DNA of 64,000 nucleotides from Streptomyces sp. NRRL F-5727 (GTDB lineage Bacteria; Actinomycetota; Actinomycetes; Streptomycetales; Streptomycetaceae): positions 1 to 64,000 of the forward strand of contig NZ_JOGX01000027.1 in assembly GCF_000719555.1 (NCBI RefSeq). Reading direction: 5' to 3'. The notes beneath the pieces were generated by a model that saw only the letters and a program-made list of their open reading frames with translations, had not been told where the DNA came from and did not search any database. A program made the position numbers and the translations under genes. Of the stretch, positions 50,799 to 59,980 are shown piece by piece. Numbering within the stretch: the first letter of the stretch is position 1; each line of letters starts with the position of its first letter.

Positions 50799-51764
50799 AT
50801 GAAGAGCTCCCTGCTGTCCCTGCCGGGCGCCGTACCGGCCGAAGGCCGCGACGAAGGCGTCGCCGCCCACTACGGCGATCTGTTCCGCGAGCAGCGCGCC
50901 CTCGCCGACGGGGCGGGGTTCGTCGACCTCTCGCACCGCGGTGTCGTCACCGTCAGCGGCGACGACCGGCTGAGCTGGCTGCACCTGCTGCTCACCCAGC
51001 ACGTGAGCGAGCTGCCGGCCGGGCAGGCCACCGAGGCGCTGATCCTCTCCGCGAACGGGCACATCGAGCACGCCCTGTCGCTCGTCGACGACGGCGAGAC
51101 GGTCTGGGCGCACGTGGAGCCGGGCACGCAGGGCGCGCTGATCGCCTACCTGGAGTCGATGAAGTTCTTCTACCGGGTCGAGGTCGCCGACCGGACGGAC
51201 GAGTTCGCCGTCGTGCACCTGCCGGCCGGGTCCACGGCGGAGGCGCCCGAGGGCGTCGTCGTACGGGAGACGGCGCACGGGCGGGACCTCTTCTTGCCGC
51301 GCGCCGGGCTGGAGTCCTTCGCCGCCGCGCACGGGCCGGCCGCCGGGATCCTCGCGTACGAGGCGCTGCGCGTGGAGGGGCACCGGCCGCGGCTCGGTTT
51401 CGAGACCGACCACCGGACCATCCCGCACGAGATCGGGCTCATCGGCACGGCCGTGCACCTGCAGAAGGGCTGCTACCGGGGCCAGGAGACGGTCGCCCGG
51501 GTGCAGAACCTGGGGAAGCCGCCGCGCCGGCTGGTCTTCCTGCACCTGGACGGCAGCGAGGTGACCCTGCCGGGGCACGGTACGCCGCTGCGGCTCGCGG
51601 CCGACGGTCCGGACGGGCGTCAGCTCGGCTTCGTGACCACGGCCGTGCGCCACCACGAGCTGGGGCCGATCGCCCTGGCCCTGGTGAAGCGGAACGTGCC
51701 GGTGGACGCGCCGCTGGTGGCGGGGACGACGGCCGCCGCGCAGGAGACCGTCGTCGAGCCGTAG
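50799..51764 (+). CDS. ygfZ: Folate-binding YgfZ family protein
   Basis: 321-residue GcvT-like protein. The YgfZ signature KGCYRGQE is present (QKGCYRGQETVARV), with the expected FVDLSHRGVVTVSGDDRLSWLHLLLTQHV at the N-terminus. YgfZ/IBA57 proteins use tetrahydrofolate to support iron-sulfur cluster enzymes. It begins 9 nt after nur and is probably co-transcribed; ATG 50799. Confidence 0.95.
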   Translation: MKSSLLSLPGAVPAEGRDEGVAAHYGDLFREQRALADGAGFVDLSHRGVVTVSGDDRLSWLHLLLTQHVSELPAGQATEALILSANGHIEHALSLVDDGETVWAHVEPGTQGALIAYLESMKFFYRVEVADRTDEFAVVHLPAGSTAEAPEGVVVRETAHGRDLFLPRAGLESFAAAHGPAAGILAYEALRVEGHRPRLGFETDHRTIPHEIGLIGTAVHLQKGCYRGQETVARVQNLGKPPRRLVFLHLDGSEVTLPGHGTPLRLAADGPDGRQLGFVTTAVRHHELGPIALALVKRNVPVDAPLVAGTTAAAQETVVEP

Positions 51765-51770
51765 CCGTCG

Positions 51771-52196
51771 TCAGACCTCGACGATGACCGTGAACGGGCC
51801 GTGGTTCGTGAGGCTGACGCGCATGTCCGCCCCGAAGCGGCCCGTCTCCACGTGGGCGCCGAGCTTCCGCAGCTGCGCGACGACCTCCTCGACGAGGGGT
51901 TCGGCGACGGGGCCGGGGGCGGCGGCGTTCCAGGTGGGGCGGCGGCCCTTGCGGGCGTCGCCGTAGAGCGTGAACTGGGAGATCACCAGGAGCGGGGCGT
52001 CCACGTCGGAGCAGGACCTCTCGTCCTCCAGCACCCGGACGGACCAGAGTTTTCTCGCCAATTGGGCGGCCTTCTCGGGGGTGTCGTCGTGGGTGACCCC
52101 CACCAGGACGCACAGCCCCTCGCCGGTGATCTCGCCGACCGTCTCCCCTGCGACGACGACCTTCGCGCCGTCCACCCTCTGCACCACAGCTCGCAT
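51771..52196 (-). CDS. dtd: D-aminoacyl-tRNA deacylase
   Basis: 141-residue enzyme starting [15 protein letters not shown] at ATG 52196. DTD motifs are SQFTLYGD (catalytic Gly/Thr region) and NHGPFTV (the cross-subunit GP motif, with His-Gly-Pro-Phe instead of the more usual form). It removes D-amino acids mischarged to tRNA. Convergent with ygfZ and divergent from rsiG. Confidence 0.95.
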   Translation of the reverse strand: MRAVVQRVDGAKVVVAGETVGEITGEGLCVLVGVTHDDTPEKAAQLARKLWSVRVLEDERSCSDVDAPLLVISQFTLYGDARKGRRPTWNAAAPGPVAEPLVEEVVAQLRKLGAHVETGRFGADMRVSLTNHGPFTVIVEV

Positions 52197-52324
52197 GCGC
52201 CCCAACCTACCGATCGGGGATTTCTGGGGGCCGAACGGGTGCAGAGCGCCTGCACGCGCGCGTGCGGGAGTGGCACCATGCCAGGAGGCGGTGCGGCTCC
52301 GCACCGGTCGAGGGGACGATTCTC

Positions 52325-52933
52325 ATGAGTGCATCCAGCTCCGGGCCGACGCCGTCCGGCCCCGTACCGCTGATCCGCTCCGCCGGCGCGGTGCCCGGCG
52401 GGCCGGTCGCGCGGCCGCCCGCGCAGCGGACCGCCGAGCCGCAGGCCGGCCGCCCGGGGTACGAACTCGGCGGGCTGCGCCTGTCCGAGCTGCGGGCGCT
52501 GCGCCGGGACGCGCAGAGCGACGAGGCCGATCTCAGCTATGTGCGGCGGATGCTCCAGGGCCGGATCGACATCCTGCGGGCCGAGCTGGCGCGCCGGACG
52601 GATCCGGAGGCGCCGGTCCTCGACCGGCTCTCCGAGATCCTCGCGGACGTGCCGTCCCGGCACCGCAGCTCGGCCCGGCACGTGACGCTGTCCACGCCGC
52701 GCGGCGAGGAGTACCGGCGGCTCGCGGCCGAGATGCTGTCGGAGGTCGAGCTGTCGGACCTGACGGCGCGGACGGACGAGGAGCTGCACACCGCGATGGG
52801 CCGGCTCGCCGGTTACGAGCAGCAGATCTCGCAGCGCCGGCAGGCGCTCCAGCGGACCGCCGACGACTGCGGTGCGGAGATCGCCCGCCGCTACCGCGAG
52901 GGCGAGGCCCAGGTCGACGACCTGCTGGCCTGA
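52325..52933 (+). CDS. rsiG: Anti-sigma factor RsiG (c-di-GMP-dependent, for sigma WhiG)
   Basis: 202-residue protein. A disordered Pro-rich N-terminus (1-45) leads to two long helices forming an antiparallel coiled coil. Each helix holds the published c-di-GMP motif ExxxSxxRxxxQxxxD: E67-S71-R74-Q78-D82 in the first and E165-S169-R172-Q176-D180 in the second. Bound to c-di-GMP, RsiG sequesters sigma WhiG and delays sporulation. ATG 52325. It stands alone after the divergent dtd gene. Confidence 0.95.
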   Translation: MSASSSGPTPSGPVPLIRSAGAVPGGPVARPPAQRTAEPQAGRPGYELGGLRLSELRALRRDAQSDEADLSYVRRMLQGRIDILRAELARRTDPEAPVLDRLSEILADVPSRHRSSARHVTLSTPRGEEYRRLAAEMLSEVELSDLTARTDEELHTAMGRLAGYEQQISQRRQALQRTADDCGAEIARRYREGEAQVDDLLA

Positions 52934-52999
52934 CGGGCCGGTCCCGGGCGGCCCGTAATTGCCGCGCGGGCGGCGGTGGGGCGTGCGTAGGGTCGGGGG

Positions 53000-54244
53000 A
53001 TGGCTGTCGAACTGCGTACGGTGACGGAGTCCGAGTTCCCCGACTGGCTGCGGGCGTTGCGGACGGGGTTCCTGCACGAGCCCGTGGTGTCCGACGGGCT
53101 GGTGGCCGACCGGCTGGCCCATGTCGATCTCGACCGGACCCACGCCGCCCTGGAGGGCGGCCGGGTGGTCGCCACCTTCCGCTCCTTCCGGCAGGAGCTG
53201 AGCACGGTCGGCGGCGGCAGCCTCACGGCGGACGCGGTCACGCAGGTGACGGTGGCGCCGACGCACCGGCGGCGCGGGCTGCTGAGCCGGCTGATGGCGA
53301 CGGACCTCGACGCGGCCCGGGAGCGGGGTGACGCGGTGGCGACCCTGATCGCCGCCGAGTACCCGATCTACGGCCGGTACGGCTTCGGTCCGGCGAGCTG
53401 GACCACCGAGTGGAGCGTGGACCTGCGCCGGGCCGGGCTCGACCCGCGCCGCAGCGGACGCCCGGAGGACGGTGGCCGGATCGATCTCACGGACGGGGCG
53501 GAGATCCGGCGGATCGGGCCGGAGCTGCACCGGCGGCTGGCGGGCGTCCGGGCCGGCGTCACGGACCGCTCGGCGCGCAACTGGGACGTGGGCACCGGCG
53601 GGGGACACCAGCTGGAGCCCTGGACGGAGCCGTACTACGCGGTCTACCGCGCGGCCTCGGGCGAGCCCGAGGGGTACGTGTCGTACCGCTGCGACGACAA
53701 GTGGGGGGACGCCAAGCAGCCGGAGAACACGCTGACCGTGCGGGACCTGGTCGCGGCGACGCCGGCGGCCGAGCACGCGCTGTGGCGGTTCGTCTGCTCG
53801 GTGGACTGGGTGATGACCGTGCGGTCGGGTCACCGTCCGCCGGACGACCCGCTGCCGCTGCTGCTGCCGGATCCGCGGGCCGCCCGGACGGTGTCCCACG
53901 CGGACATGCTGTGGCTGCGGGTCCTCGACGTGGTGCGGGTCCTGGAGGAGCGGACGTATCCGGTGACGGACGGTCTGGTCCTCGACGTGCGGGACGGCGA
54001 CGGCTACGCCGGCGGGCGGTATCTCCTCGACGCCTCCCCGAAGGGCGCGCGCTGCACCCGCACCTCCGCCTCGGCCGATCTCGTCCTCGACGTGGCCGAG
54101 CTGGCCCGGCTGGTCCTCGGTGACGAGTCGGCGGTGCGGCTGGCGCTGCTGGGGCTGGTCGAGGAGGCGGTGCCGGGCGCGGCGGCCCGGGCGGACCTGC
54201 TGTTCCGCACCCCGCTGCGGCCGTTCTCCCCGGACGTCTTCTAG
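53000..54244 (+). CDS. Eis-like GNAT acetyltransferase
   Basis: 414-residue three-part Eis family protein. The N-terminal GNAT has the acetyl-CoA loop VTVAPTHRRRGLLSRLM; the second GNAT-like part and C-terminal sterol-carrier-like domain follow (DVAELARLVLGDESAVRLALLG). It ends in a Phe carboxylate (FSPDVF), as Eis proteins do for catalysis. Mycobacterial Eis acetylates aminoglycosides and other amines; the natural substrate here is unknown. Confidence 0.92.
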   Translation: MAVELRTVTESEFPDWLRALRTGFLHEPVVSDGLVADRLAHVDLDRTHAALEGGRVVATFRSFRQELSTVGGGSLTADAVTQVTVAPTHRRRGLLSRLMATDLDAARERGDAVATLIAAEYPIYGRYGFGPASWTTEWSVDLRRAGLDPRRSGRPEDGGRIDLTDGAEIRRIGPELHRRLAGVRAGVTDRSARNWDVGTGGGHQLEPWTEPYYAVYRAASGEPEGYVSYRCDDKWGDAKQPENTLTVRDLVAATPAAEHALWRFVCSVDWVMTVRSGHRPPDDPLPLLLPDPRAARTVSHADMLWLRVLDVVRVLEERTYPVTDGLVLDVRDGDGYAGGRYLLDASPKGARCTRTSASADLVLDVAELARLVLGDESAVRLALLGLVEEAVPGAAARADLLFRTPLRPFSPDVF

Positions 54245-54246
54245 CG

Positions 54247-55017
54247 CTAGCGGGTCCGCAGCCGGAACAGGGCGCCGGAGGCGCCGACGGCCAGGAGCAG
54301 GAGGGCGCCGAACCAGGCGAGGGCGGTCCAGGGTGCGTCGCCGACCGGCTGGTCGAGGAGGAGGCCGCGCATGGACTCGATGAGCGGGGTGACGGGCTGG
54401 TGCTCGGCGAAGCCGTGCAGCCAGTCCGGCATGGTGTCGATGGGGACGAAGGCGCTGCTCGGGTAGGGCAGGAACATCACGAAGAAGGTGAAGGCGTTGG
54501 CCGCTTCGGGGGTGCGGGCGAGGAGGCCGGCGGCGGCCGACACCCAGGAGACGACGGTGATGTAGGCGAGGAGCAGGGCGATCGCGGCGAGCCAGCCGGC
54601 GGGGGTGGCGGCGGGGCGGAAGCCGATGAGGGCGGCGACGCCGAGGACGAGCGCGGTGGCCAGGAGGTTGCGGGCGACGGTGGCGACGACGTGTCCGGTG
54701 AGGAAGGGGACGGCGCCGACGTCGAGGGTGCGGAGCCGGTCGACGGTGCCGCGCCGCATGTCGTCGCTGACGGACACGGCGGTGCCGGCGGCGCCGAAGC
54801 CGGCGCACAGGACGAGGACGCCGGGGACGACGTAGCTGACGTACCGGTCGTGGCCGGTGTCGATGGCTCCGCCGAAGAAGTAGACGAAGACCAGCATCAG
54901 GACCACCGGCATCATCAGCGAGGTGATGACGGCGTCGAGGTTGCGCCGGCTGAGCAGGATGCCGCGTCCGGCGAGGGCGGTGGTGGTGGCGAGCGGTCCG
55001 GCGGTCGGGTCAGACAT
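54247..55017 (-). CDS. ABC-2 type permease, DrrB-like
   Basis: 256-residue permease with six helices and the DrrB/ABC-2 pattern (RRNLDAVITSLMMPVVLMLVFVYFFGGAID at the N-terminus; NAFTFFVMFLPYPSSAFVPIDTMPDWL near the C-terminus). It pairs with the DrrA-like ATPase just upstream (8-nt overlap) to export drugs or lipids. Controlled, probably, by the divergent TetR regulator. Confidence 0.93.
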   Translation of the reverse strand: MSDPTAGPLATTTALAGRGILLSRRNLDAVITSLMMPVVLMLVFVYFFGGAIDTGHDRYVSYVVPGVLVLCAGFGAAGTAVSVSDDMRRGTVDRLRTLDVGAVPFLTGHVVATVARNLLATALVLGVAALIGFRPAATPAGWLAAIALLLAYITVVSWVSAAAGLLARTPEAANAFTFFVMFLPYPSSAFVPIDTMPDWLHGFAEHQPVTPLIESMRGLLLDQPVGDAPWTALAWFGALLLLAVGASGALFRLRTR

Positions 55018-55951
55018 GGCTCGGCTCCTTCGTGCTGCCGGTGAGGTGGAGGAAGACGTCGTCGAGGGTCGCGCTGTGCAGGGTGAAGCGCTCGATGTCG
55101 GTGCGGTGCGGGTCGAGTGCGTCGAGCAGGGCGCGGACGTGGGCGGCGCTGCCGTCGGTGGGGACGCCGACGGTGAGGCTCTCGGGGGTGTGGACGGTGG
55201 CGTGCGGGGTGAGCCGGAGGTAGGCGTCGCGGTCGCGGGCGACGAGGTCGAGGCGGTGGCCCGCGTAACGGTTCTTCAGTTCGGCCGCGGTGCCTTCGGC
55301 GAGGGTGCGGCCGGCGCCGAGGACGGCGATGCGGTGGGCGAGCCGGTCGGCCTCCTCCAGGTACTGGGTGGTGAGGAAGACGGTGGTGCCGTGGGCGGAC
55401 AGCTCGCGGACGACGTCCCAGAGCTCGTTGCGGCTGCGGGGGTCGAGGCCGGTGGTGGGTTCGTCGAGGAAGACGACCCGGGTGGTGCCGGGGTCGCGGA
55501 CGAGCCCGGCGGCGAGGTCGAGGCGGCGGCGCATGCCTCCGGAGTACGTCTTCGTCTGCCGGTCGCGGGCGTCGGTGAGCCGGAAGCGGTCGAGGAGTTC
55601 GTCGGCGCGGCGGGCGGCGGCCCGGCGGGAGAGGCCGGAGAGCCGGGCGGTGAGGCGGAGGTTCTCGGCGCCGGTGAGGGTCTCGTCGACGGCGGCGTAC
55701 TGGCCGGTGAGGCTGATCGCGCGGCGGACGGCGCGGCGCTCGGTGACGACGTCGTGGCCCGCCACGCGCGCGTGCCCGCCGTCGGGGGTGGTGAGGGTGG
55801 CGAGGATGCGGACGGTGGTGGTCTTGCCGGCGCCGTTGGGCCCGAGGAGGGCGAAGACGGTGCCTGCCTCGACGCGGAGGTCGAGGGCGTCGAGGACGCG
55901 GACGGTGCCGTAGGTCTTGGTCAGGCCGGTGGTCTCGATGGCGGGAGGCAT
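55010..55951 (-). CDS. ABC transporter ATP-binding protein, DrrA-like
   Basis: 313-residue ATPase. Walker A GPNGAGKTTT, signature TYSGGMRRRLDLAAGL, Walker B VVFLDEPTTGLDPRSR and the C-terminal DrrA region (LAEGTAAELKNRYAG) are clear. It starts at ATG 55951, divergent from tetR with a 118-bp intergenic region that carries two operator-like repeats. Daunorubicin-resistance-type exporters are the closest described relatives; the substrate here is unknown. Confidence 0.94.
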   Translation of the reverse strand: MPPAIETTGLTKTYGTVRVLDALDLRVEAGTVFALLGPNGAGKTTTVRILATLTTPDGGHARVAGHDVVTERRAVRRAISLTGQYAAVDETLTGAENLRLTARLSGLSRRAAARRADELLDRFRLTDARDRQTKTYSGGMRRRLDLAAGLVRDPGTTRVVFLDEPTTGLDPRSRNELWDVVRELSAHGTTVFLTTQYLEEADRLAHRIAVLGAGRTLAEGTAAELKNRYAGHRLDLVARDRDAYLRLTPHATVHTPESLTVGVPTDGSAAHVRALLDALDPHRTDIERFTLHSATLDDVFLHLTGSTKEPSHV

Positions 55952-55987
55952 GGGTGTCCCCTTCTTCTGCCGCGCTCGCGGCGTACT

Positions 55988-56023
55988 GCGTATGCCCTAC
56001 GCGTTACTGTGTAAGGGTTACGC
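55988..56023. promoter_or_regulatory. Paired TetR operators between exporter and tetR
   Basis: Two 15-bp imperfect palindromes, GCGTATGCCCTACGC (55988-56002) and GTGTAAGGGTTACGC (56009-56023), are 21 bp apart centre to centre, two helical turns, and are related to each other in opposite orientation (11 of 15 positions). They lie in the divergent promoter region. Confidence 0.72.
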
Positions 56024-56069
56024 ATTACTAGGATGGGCGTCAAGCGAGCGAGCTCAGGAGGCGGCGCGG

Positions 56070-56849
56070 ATGGCGGGCGAGAACGACCGGACGGTGCCCG
56101 GGGAGGACGGCGGGACGTTTCTGCCGCCGTCCGTCGAGGCCGCCTGGGGACTGCGCGAGCGCCCCACCAAGGGGCCGAAGCCGGGGCTGAGCCAGGACCG
56201 GGTCGTCGCCGCGGCGGTGCGGCTCGCCTCGGCGGAGGGGCTCGCCGCCGTCTCGATGGGGCGGGTCGCCAAGGAGCTCGGCGTCTCGACGATGTCCCTG
56301 TACCGGTACGTCTCCGCCAAGCAGGAGCTGTACGTCCTGATGCAGGAGGCCGCGACGGGCGCGCCGCCCGAGCTGTTCGGCCCGGAGGTGCCCTGGCGGG
56401 AGCGGCTGGAGCGCTGGGCCTGGGCGATGCGCGAGGTCTATCTGCGTCATCTGTGGCTGCTGCGGGTGCCGGTCTCCGGCCCGCCCGCGACGCCGCACGC
56501 GGTCGCCTGGTGGGAGAAGGCGCTGCTCGCGCTGGACGGCACCGGCCTCGACGAGGGCGCCAGGATCTCGGTGACGCTGCTGGTGGCCGGCTTCGTGAAG
56601 AGCGACGCGCTGATGATGGCGGAGCTGGCCGAGGCGGTGGAGGCGTCCGGTGCCGCGCCGCAGGAGGCGATGGGCCAGTACAGCCGGACCCTGCGCCGGC
56701 TGGTCGACCCGGCGGTGTTCCCGCGGGTGGCGCAGGTGATCGAGTCGGGGGTGCTGGACCAGGCGGACGGCCCCGACGACGAGTTCCGCTTCGGTCTCGC
56801 CCGGATCCTGGACGGCGTCGCGGCCCTGGTGGAGGGCCACGACGCCTGA
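56070..56849 (+). CDS. TetR/AcrR-family repressor
   Basis: 259-residue regulator with the TetR_C tetracycline-repressor-like C-terminal domain. The DNA-binding domain is seen in VVAAAVRLASAEGLAAVSMGRVAKELGVSTMSLYRYV, about 45 residues further in than usual after a disordered N-terminal tail. The sensor domain is all-helical. ATG 56070 has CAGGAGG upstream. It probably represses the divergent DrrAB-type exporter and itself. Confidence 0.93.
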   Translation: MAGENDRTVPGEDGGTFLPPSVEAAWGLRERPTKGPKPGLSQDRVVAAAVRLASAEGLAAVSMGRVAKELGVSTMSLYRYVSAKQELYVLMQEAATGAPPELFGPEVPWRERLERWAWAMREVYLRHLWLLRVPVSGPPATPHAVAWWEKALLALDGTGLDEGARISVTLLVAGFVKSDALMMAELAEAVEASGAAPQEAMGQYSRTLRRLVDPAVFPRVAQVIESGVLDQADGPDDEFRFGLARILDGVAALVEGHDA

Positions 56850-56868
56850 GGGGTGCGGGCGGGTACGG

Positions 56869-58293
56869 TCAGGCGGCGATGACCACCTCGGGCTTCGGGG
56901 CCGCCGCCCGGGTGCGGAGCAGGGTCGCCGCGACCGCGAGGGCGGCGATCAGCAGCCCCGTACCGACACCGAAGGCGAGCCGGTAGCCGCCGGTCAGGGC
57001 CTCGGCGGCGGTCCGGCCGGCCGCGTCGAGGGCCTCGGTGCGGGCGGCGGCCAGAGTGGTGAGGGCGGCGACGCCGAGCGCCATGCCGATCTGCTGGGTG
57101 GTGTTGAAGAGCCCGGAGGCCAGGCCGGCGTCGGCCTCGTCGGCGCCCGACATGCCGAGCGCGGTGAGGGCCGGCAGCGCCAGGCCGAAGCCGGCGGCGA
57201 GCAGCATCACCGGGAGCAGGTCGGTGGCGTACGAGGCGTGCACGGGGAGCCGGGTCAGCAGGCCCAGCACGCCGATCAGCAGGGTGATGCCGGTGAGCAG
57301 GACCGCGCGCTCGCCGAAGCGGGTGATGAGCCGGGCCGCGGCGCCGAGCGAGACGGCGCCGATGACCAGGGCAGCGGGCAGCATGGCGAGGCCGGTGGCG
57401 GTGGCGCCGTACCCCTGGACCTTCTGGAGGTAGAGGGCGACCAGGACCTGGAAGGAGAACAGGGCGGCGACCATCAGCAGCTGGACCAGGTTGGCGCCGG
57501 CGACCGAGCGGTTGCGGAGGATTCGCAGCGGCATCAGCGGGGTCACGGCCCGGCGCTGGCGGAGCAGGAAGCCGGTGAGCAGGGCGAGGGCGAGCGCGCC
57601 GAGGCCGAGGGTGTGGGCGGAGCCGGCGCCGTACTCCTCGATCCGCACCACCGCGTAGATGCCGGTCATCAGGCCCGCGGTGACCAGGAGCGCGCCGAGG
57701 GCGTCGGCTCCGGCGCGGAGGCCGAGGCCCCGGTCGGCGGGGAGGGCGCGGGCGGCCAGGGCGATCGCGGCGGCGCCGATGGGCAGGTTGACGAAGAAGA
57801 TCCAGTTCCAGGAGAGGGCGTCGGTGAGGAGCCCGCCGAGGACCTGGCCGAGGGAGGCGCCGGCGGCGCCGGTGAAGCTGAACACGGCGATGGCGCGGGC
57901 GCGTTCGCGGGGTTCGGTGAAGAGCGTGACGAGGATGCCGAGGCTGACGGCGGAGGACATCGCGCTGCCGGCGCCCTGGAGGAAGCGGGCGGCGATCAGG
58001 ACGCCGGGGGAGGCCGCGACGGCGGCCAGCACGGAGGCTCCGGTGAAGACGGTGGTGCCGGCGAGGAACATCCGCCTGCGTCCGACCAGGTCGCCGAGGC
58101 GCCCGGCGAGCAGGAGGAGGGAGCCGAAGGCGATCAGATAGGCGTTGACGACCCAGCTCAGCCCCGCCGGGGTGAAGCCGAGGTCGGCCTGGATCGCGGG
58201 CATGGCGACGGTGACGATGCTGCCGTCGAGGACGGTCATGAGCATGGCGCTGGCGAGCACGGTGAGCGCGAGGGAGCGGGCTGGGGCACGCAT
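56869..58293 (-). CDS. MFS multidrug efflux transporter, DHA2 (EmrB/QacA) family
   Basis: 474-residue proton-coupled exporter with about 14 helices. Motif A (GRLGDLVGRRRMFLAG) and motif C-like (GAAGASLGQVLGG) are visible, and motif D1 (MTVLDGSIVTVAMP) marks the DHA2 family. ATG 58293. It is 180 nt downstream of a MarR gene on the same strand; the gap has a markedly AT-rich stretch (58340-58365) likely holding its promoter and the MarR site. Confidence 0.95.
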   Translation of the reverse strand: MRAPARSLALTVLASAMLMTVLDGSIVTVAMPAIQADLGFTPAGLSWVVNAYLIAFGSLLLLAGRLGDLVGRRRMFLAGTTVFTGASVLAAVAASPGVLIAARFLQGAGSAMSSAVSLGILVTLFTEPRERARAIAVFSFTGAAGASLGQVLGGLLTDALSWNWIFFVNLPIGAAAIALAARALPADRGLGLRAGADALGALLVTAGLMTGIYAVVRIEEYGAGSAHTLGLGALALALLTGFLLRQRRAVTPLMPLRILRNRSVAGANLVQLLMVAALFSFQVLVALYLQKVQGYGATATGLAMLPAALVIGAVSLGAAARLITRFGERAVLLTGITLLIGVLGLLTRLPVHASYATDLLPVMLLAAGFGLALPALTALGMSGADEADAGLASGLFNTTQQIGMALGVAALTTLAAARTEALDAAGRTAAEALTGGYRLAFGVGTGLLIAALAVAATLLRTRAAAPKPEVVIAA

Positions 58294-58330
58294 GAGGATC
58301 TCTCCTGTCCGTGGAGGCGACAGGAGAGAC

Positions 58331-58372
58331 GCTAGCAGATGGTTTTGTTGCAGACTATTTTTTACGGAACTT
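58331..58372. promoter_or_regulatory. AT-rich promoter/operator region of the MFS pump
   Basis: In a 70 percent GC neighbourhood this 42-bp stretch is A/T-rich, with two imperfect direct repeats GCAGAtgGTTTT and GCAGActATTTT 15 nt apart. On the minus strand TAGTCT can serve as -10. Likely target of the neighbouring MarR; no defined consensus was matched. Confidence 0.45.
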
Positions 58373-58473
58373 GATGTGGGGCCCCGTGAGGGGATTTCGG
58401 CGACGGCGCTCCGGTGACGGGGCTCCGGTGACGGGACTCAGGCGACGGGACTCCGGCGGCCGGACTCCCGAGG

Positions 58474-58968
58474 TCAGCCCTTCTGGCGCGCCCTGCGGGG
58501 GGCGGCGGTCGTCCCCGCTCCCTCGACGGGTGCCTTCAGGTGCCCGTCGGCCAGCCGCCCCAGCGCGCGGACCAGCACCTCCCGCTCCTCCTCCGGGAGC
58601 GAGCCGAGGGCGTCCGCGTGGACGCCGTCCACGATCCGCCGGCTCTCCTCGGCGACCCGGGCGCCCGCCTCGGTGACGGCGATGATCCGCGCCCGCCGGT
58701 CCGTGCTGGACGGCTGCCGCTCGGCGAGTCCGGCCTTCTCCAGGGCGTCCACGGTGACGACCATCGTCGTCTTGTCCATGTCGCCGATCTCGGCCAGCTG
58801 CGCCTGGGTCCGCTCCTCCTCCAGGGCGTGGACGAGGACGCAGTGCATGCGGGCGGTGAGCCCGATCTCCCCGAGTGCCGCCGCCATGCGGGTGCGCAGG
58901 ACGTGACTGGTGTGGTCGAGGAGGTAGGAGAGGTCGGGCTCGCTGCGGCGGGGGCTCATGGCGGTCAT
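58474..58968 (-). CDS. MarR-family transcriptional regulator
   Basis: 164-residue regulator with the MarR winged helix (TQAQLAEIGDMDKTTMVVTVDALEKAGLAERQPSSTDRRARI). ATG 58968 or the in-frame ATG 58959 is the start. The adjacent MFS pump is its expected target, typical of drug-inducible efflux. C-terminal 20 residues are basic and disordered. Confidence 0.92.
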   Translation of the reverse strand: MTAMSPRRSEPDLSYLLDHTSHVLRTRMAAALGEIGLTARMHCVLVHALEEERTQAQLAEIGDMDKTTMVVTVDALEKAGLAERQPSSTDRRARIIAVTEAGARVAEESRRIVDGVHADALGSLPEEEREVLVRALGRLADGHLKAPVEGAGTTAAPRRARQKG

Positions 58969-59082
58969 GCCTGCCAGGATAGCGAGGATCGATCCGTCGC
59001 GGATTATCGCGAACCAGACGATCCGGGGACGCCGGACCCCCTCCGCGCCCGGCGCGAAGGGGGTCCGGCGATCACTGGAGGG

Positions 59083-59496
59083 TCAGGAGAGCGGCTGCTG
59101 GAACACGATCTGGTTGCCCGCCGGGTCGAGGAAGGCGCACTCGCGGACGCCGTACGGCTGGTCCACCGGCTCGCGGAGCACCTCGGCGCCCGAGGCGTTG
59201 ATCCGCTCGAAGGCCGCGTCGACGTCGTCCGTGGTGAAGATCGCCGCGCGCAGCAGCCCCTTGCGCATGAGGTCGACGACCGCCTGGCGGTCGGTCTCGG
59301 AGGCGCTCGGGTCGGCGAGCGGCGACTCGAGCACCACCGCCACGTCCGGCTGCGCGGGCGAGCCCACGGTCACCCAGCGCATGCCCTGGTAGCCCACGTC
59401 CTTGCGGACCTCCAGGCCGAGCGCGTCGCGGTAGAAGCCGAGCGCCTTCTCGTGGTCGTCGACGGTGATGAAGGTCTGGGAGAGGTTGATGTCCAT
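59083..59496 (-). CDS. VOC-family (glyoxalase-like) protein
   Basis: 137-residue protein with one VOC fold: SQTFITVDDHEKALGFYRDALGLEVR in the first half and FLDPAGNQIVFQQP at the end. His/Glu metal-ligand positions are only partly conserved, so catalytic class is open (glyoxalase, extradiol, or resistance). ATG 59496. It lies 10 nt after the AraC regulator gene on the same strand, a frequent pair. Confidence 0.9.
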   Translation of the reverse strand: MDINLSQTFITVDDHEKALGFYRDALGLEVRKDVGYQGMRWVTVGSPAQPDVAVVLESPLADPSASETDRQAVVDLMRKGLLRAAIFTTDDVDAAFERINASGAEVLREPVDQPYGVRECAFLDPAGNQIVFQQPLS

Positions 59497-59506
59497 GGGC
59501 TCCACG

Positions 59507-59938
59507 CTAGGGAGCGTCGCCGGCCCGCGCTTCTCCGTTCCTGACCGGTCGCGAGACCACCTTGGCGACACAGGCGGGCAGCGCCGCGTCGGCGCCGTGC
59601 TCGCGGGCCCGGTAGGCGCTCGGCGTCTCGCCCACCAACTGGGTGAAGCGCGAGCTGAACGACCCCAGCGACGTACACCCCACCTCCATGCAGACGTCGG
59701 TCACCGACAGGTCGCCGCGCCGCAGCAGCGCTTTGGCGCGCTCGATCCGCCGGGTCATGAGATAGCTGTACGGGGTCTCCCCGAAGGCGCTCCGGAAGCT
59801 CCGCGCGAAGTGCCCGGTCGACATCAGCGCCGTCTGCGCCAGCGCCGTCACGTCGAGCGGCTGCGCGTAGTCCCGGTCCATCTGGTCCCGCGCCTTGCGC
59901 AGGCGCCGGAGGTCGTCGAGCGGTATGCGGCTGGTCAC
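59507..59938 (-). CDS. AraC-family regulator, DNA-binding domain only
   Basis: 143-residue protein made almost entirely of the two AraC helix-turn-helix motifs (LAQTALMSTGHFARSFRSAFGETPYSYLM and VTDVCMEVGCTSLGSFSSRFTQLVGETPSAYR). No ligand-binding domain. The start GTG 59938 (VTSRIPLDDL) is preferred over longer forms. It is upstream of the VOC gene and probably regulates it, an arrangement known for AraC-glyoxalase pairs. Confidence 0.9.
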   Translation of the reverse strand: MTSRIPLDDLRRLRKARDQMDRDYAQPLDVTALAQTALMSTGHFARSFRSAFGETPYSYLMTRRIERAKALLRRGDLSVTDVCMEVGCTSLGSFSSRFTQLVGETPSAYRAREHGADAALPACVAKVVSRPVRNGEARAGDAP

Positions 59939-59980
59939 GCCCTCACCGTACCGGTGACGCCCCGGGACACGCGAGCACTG

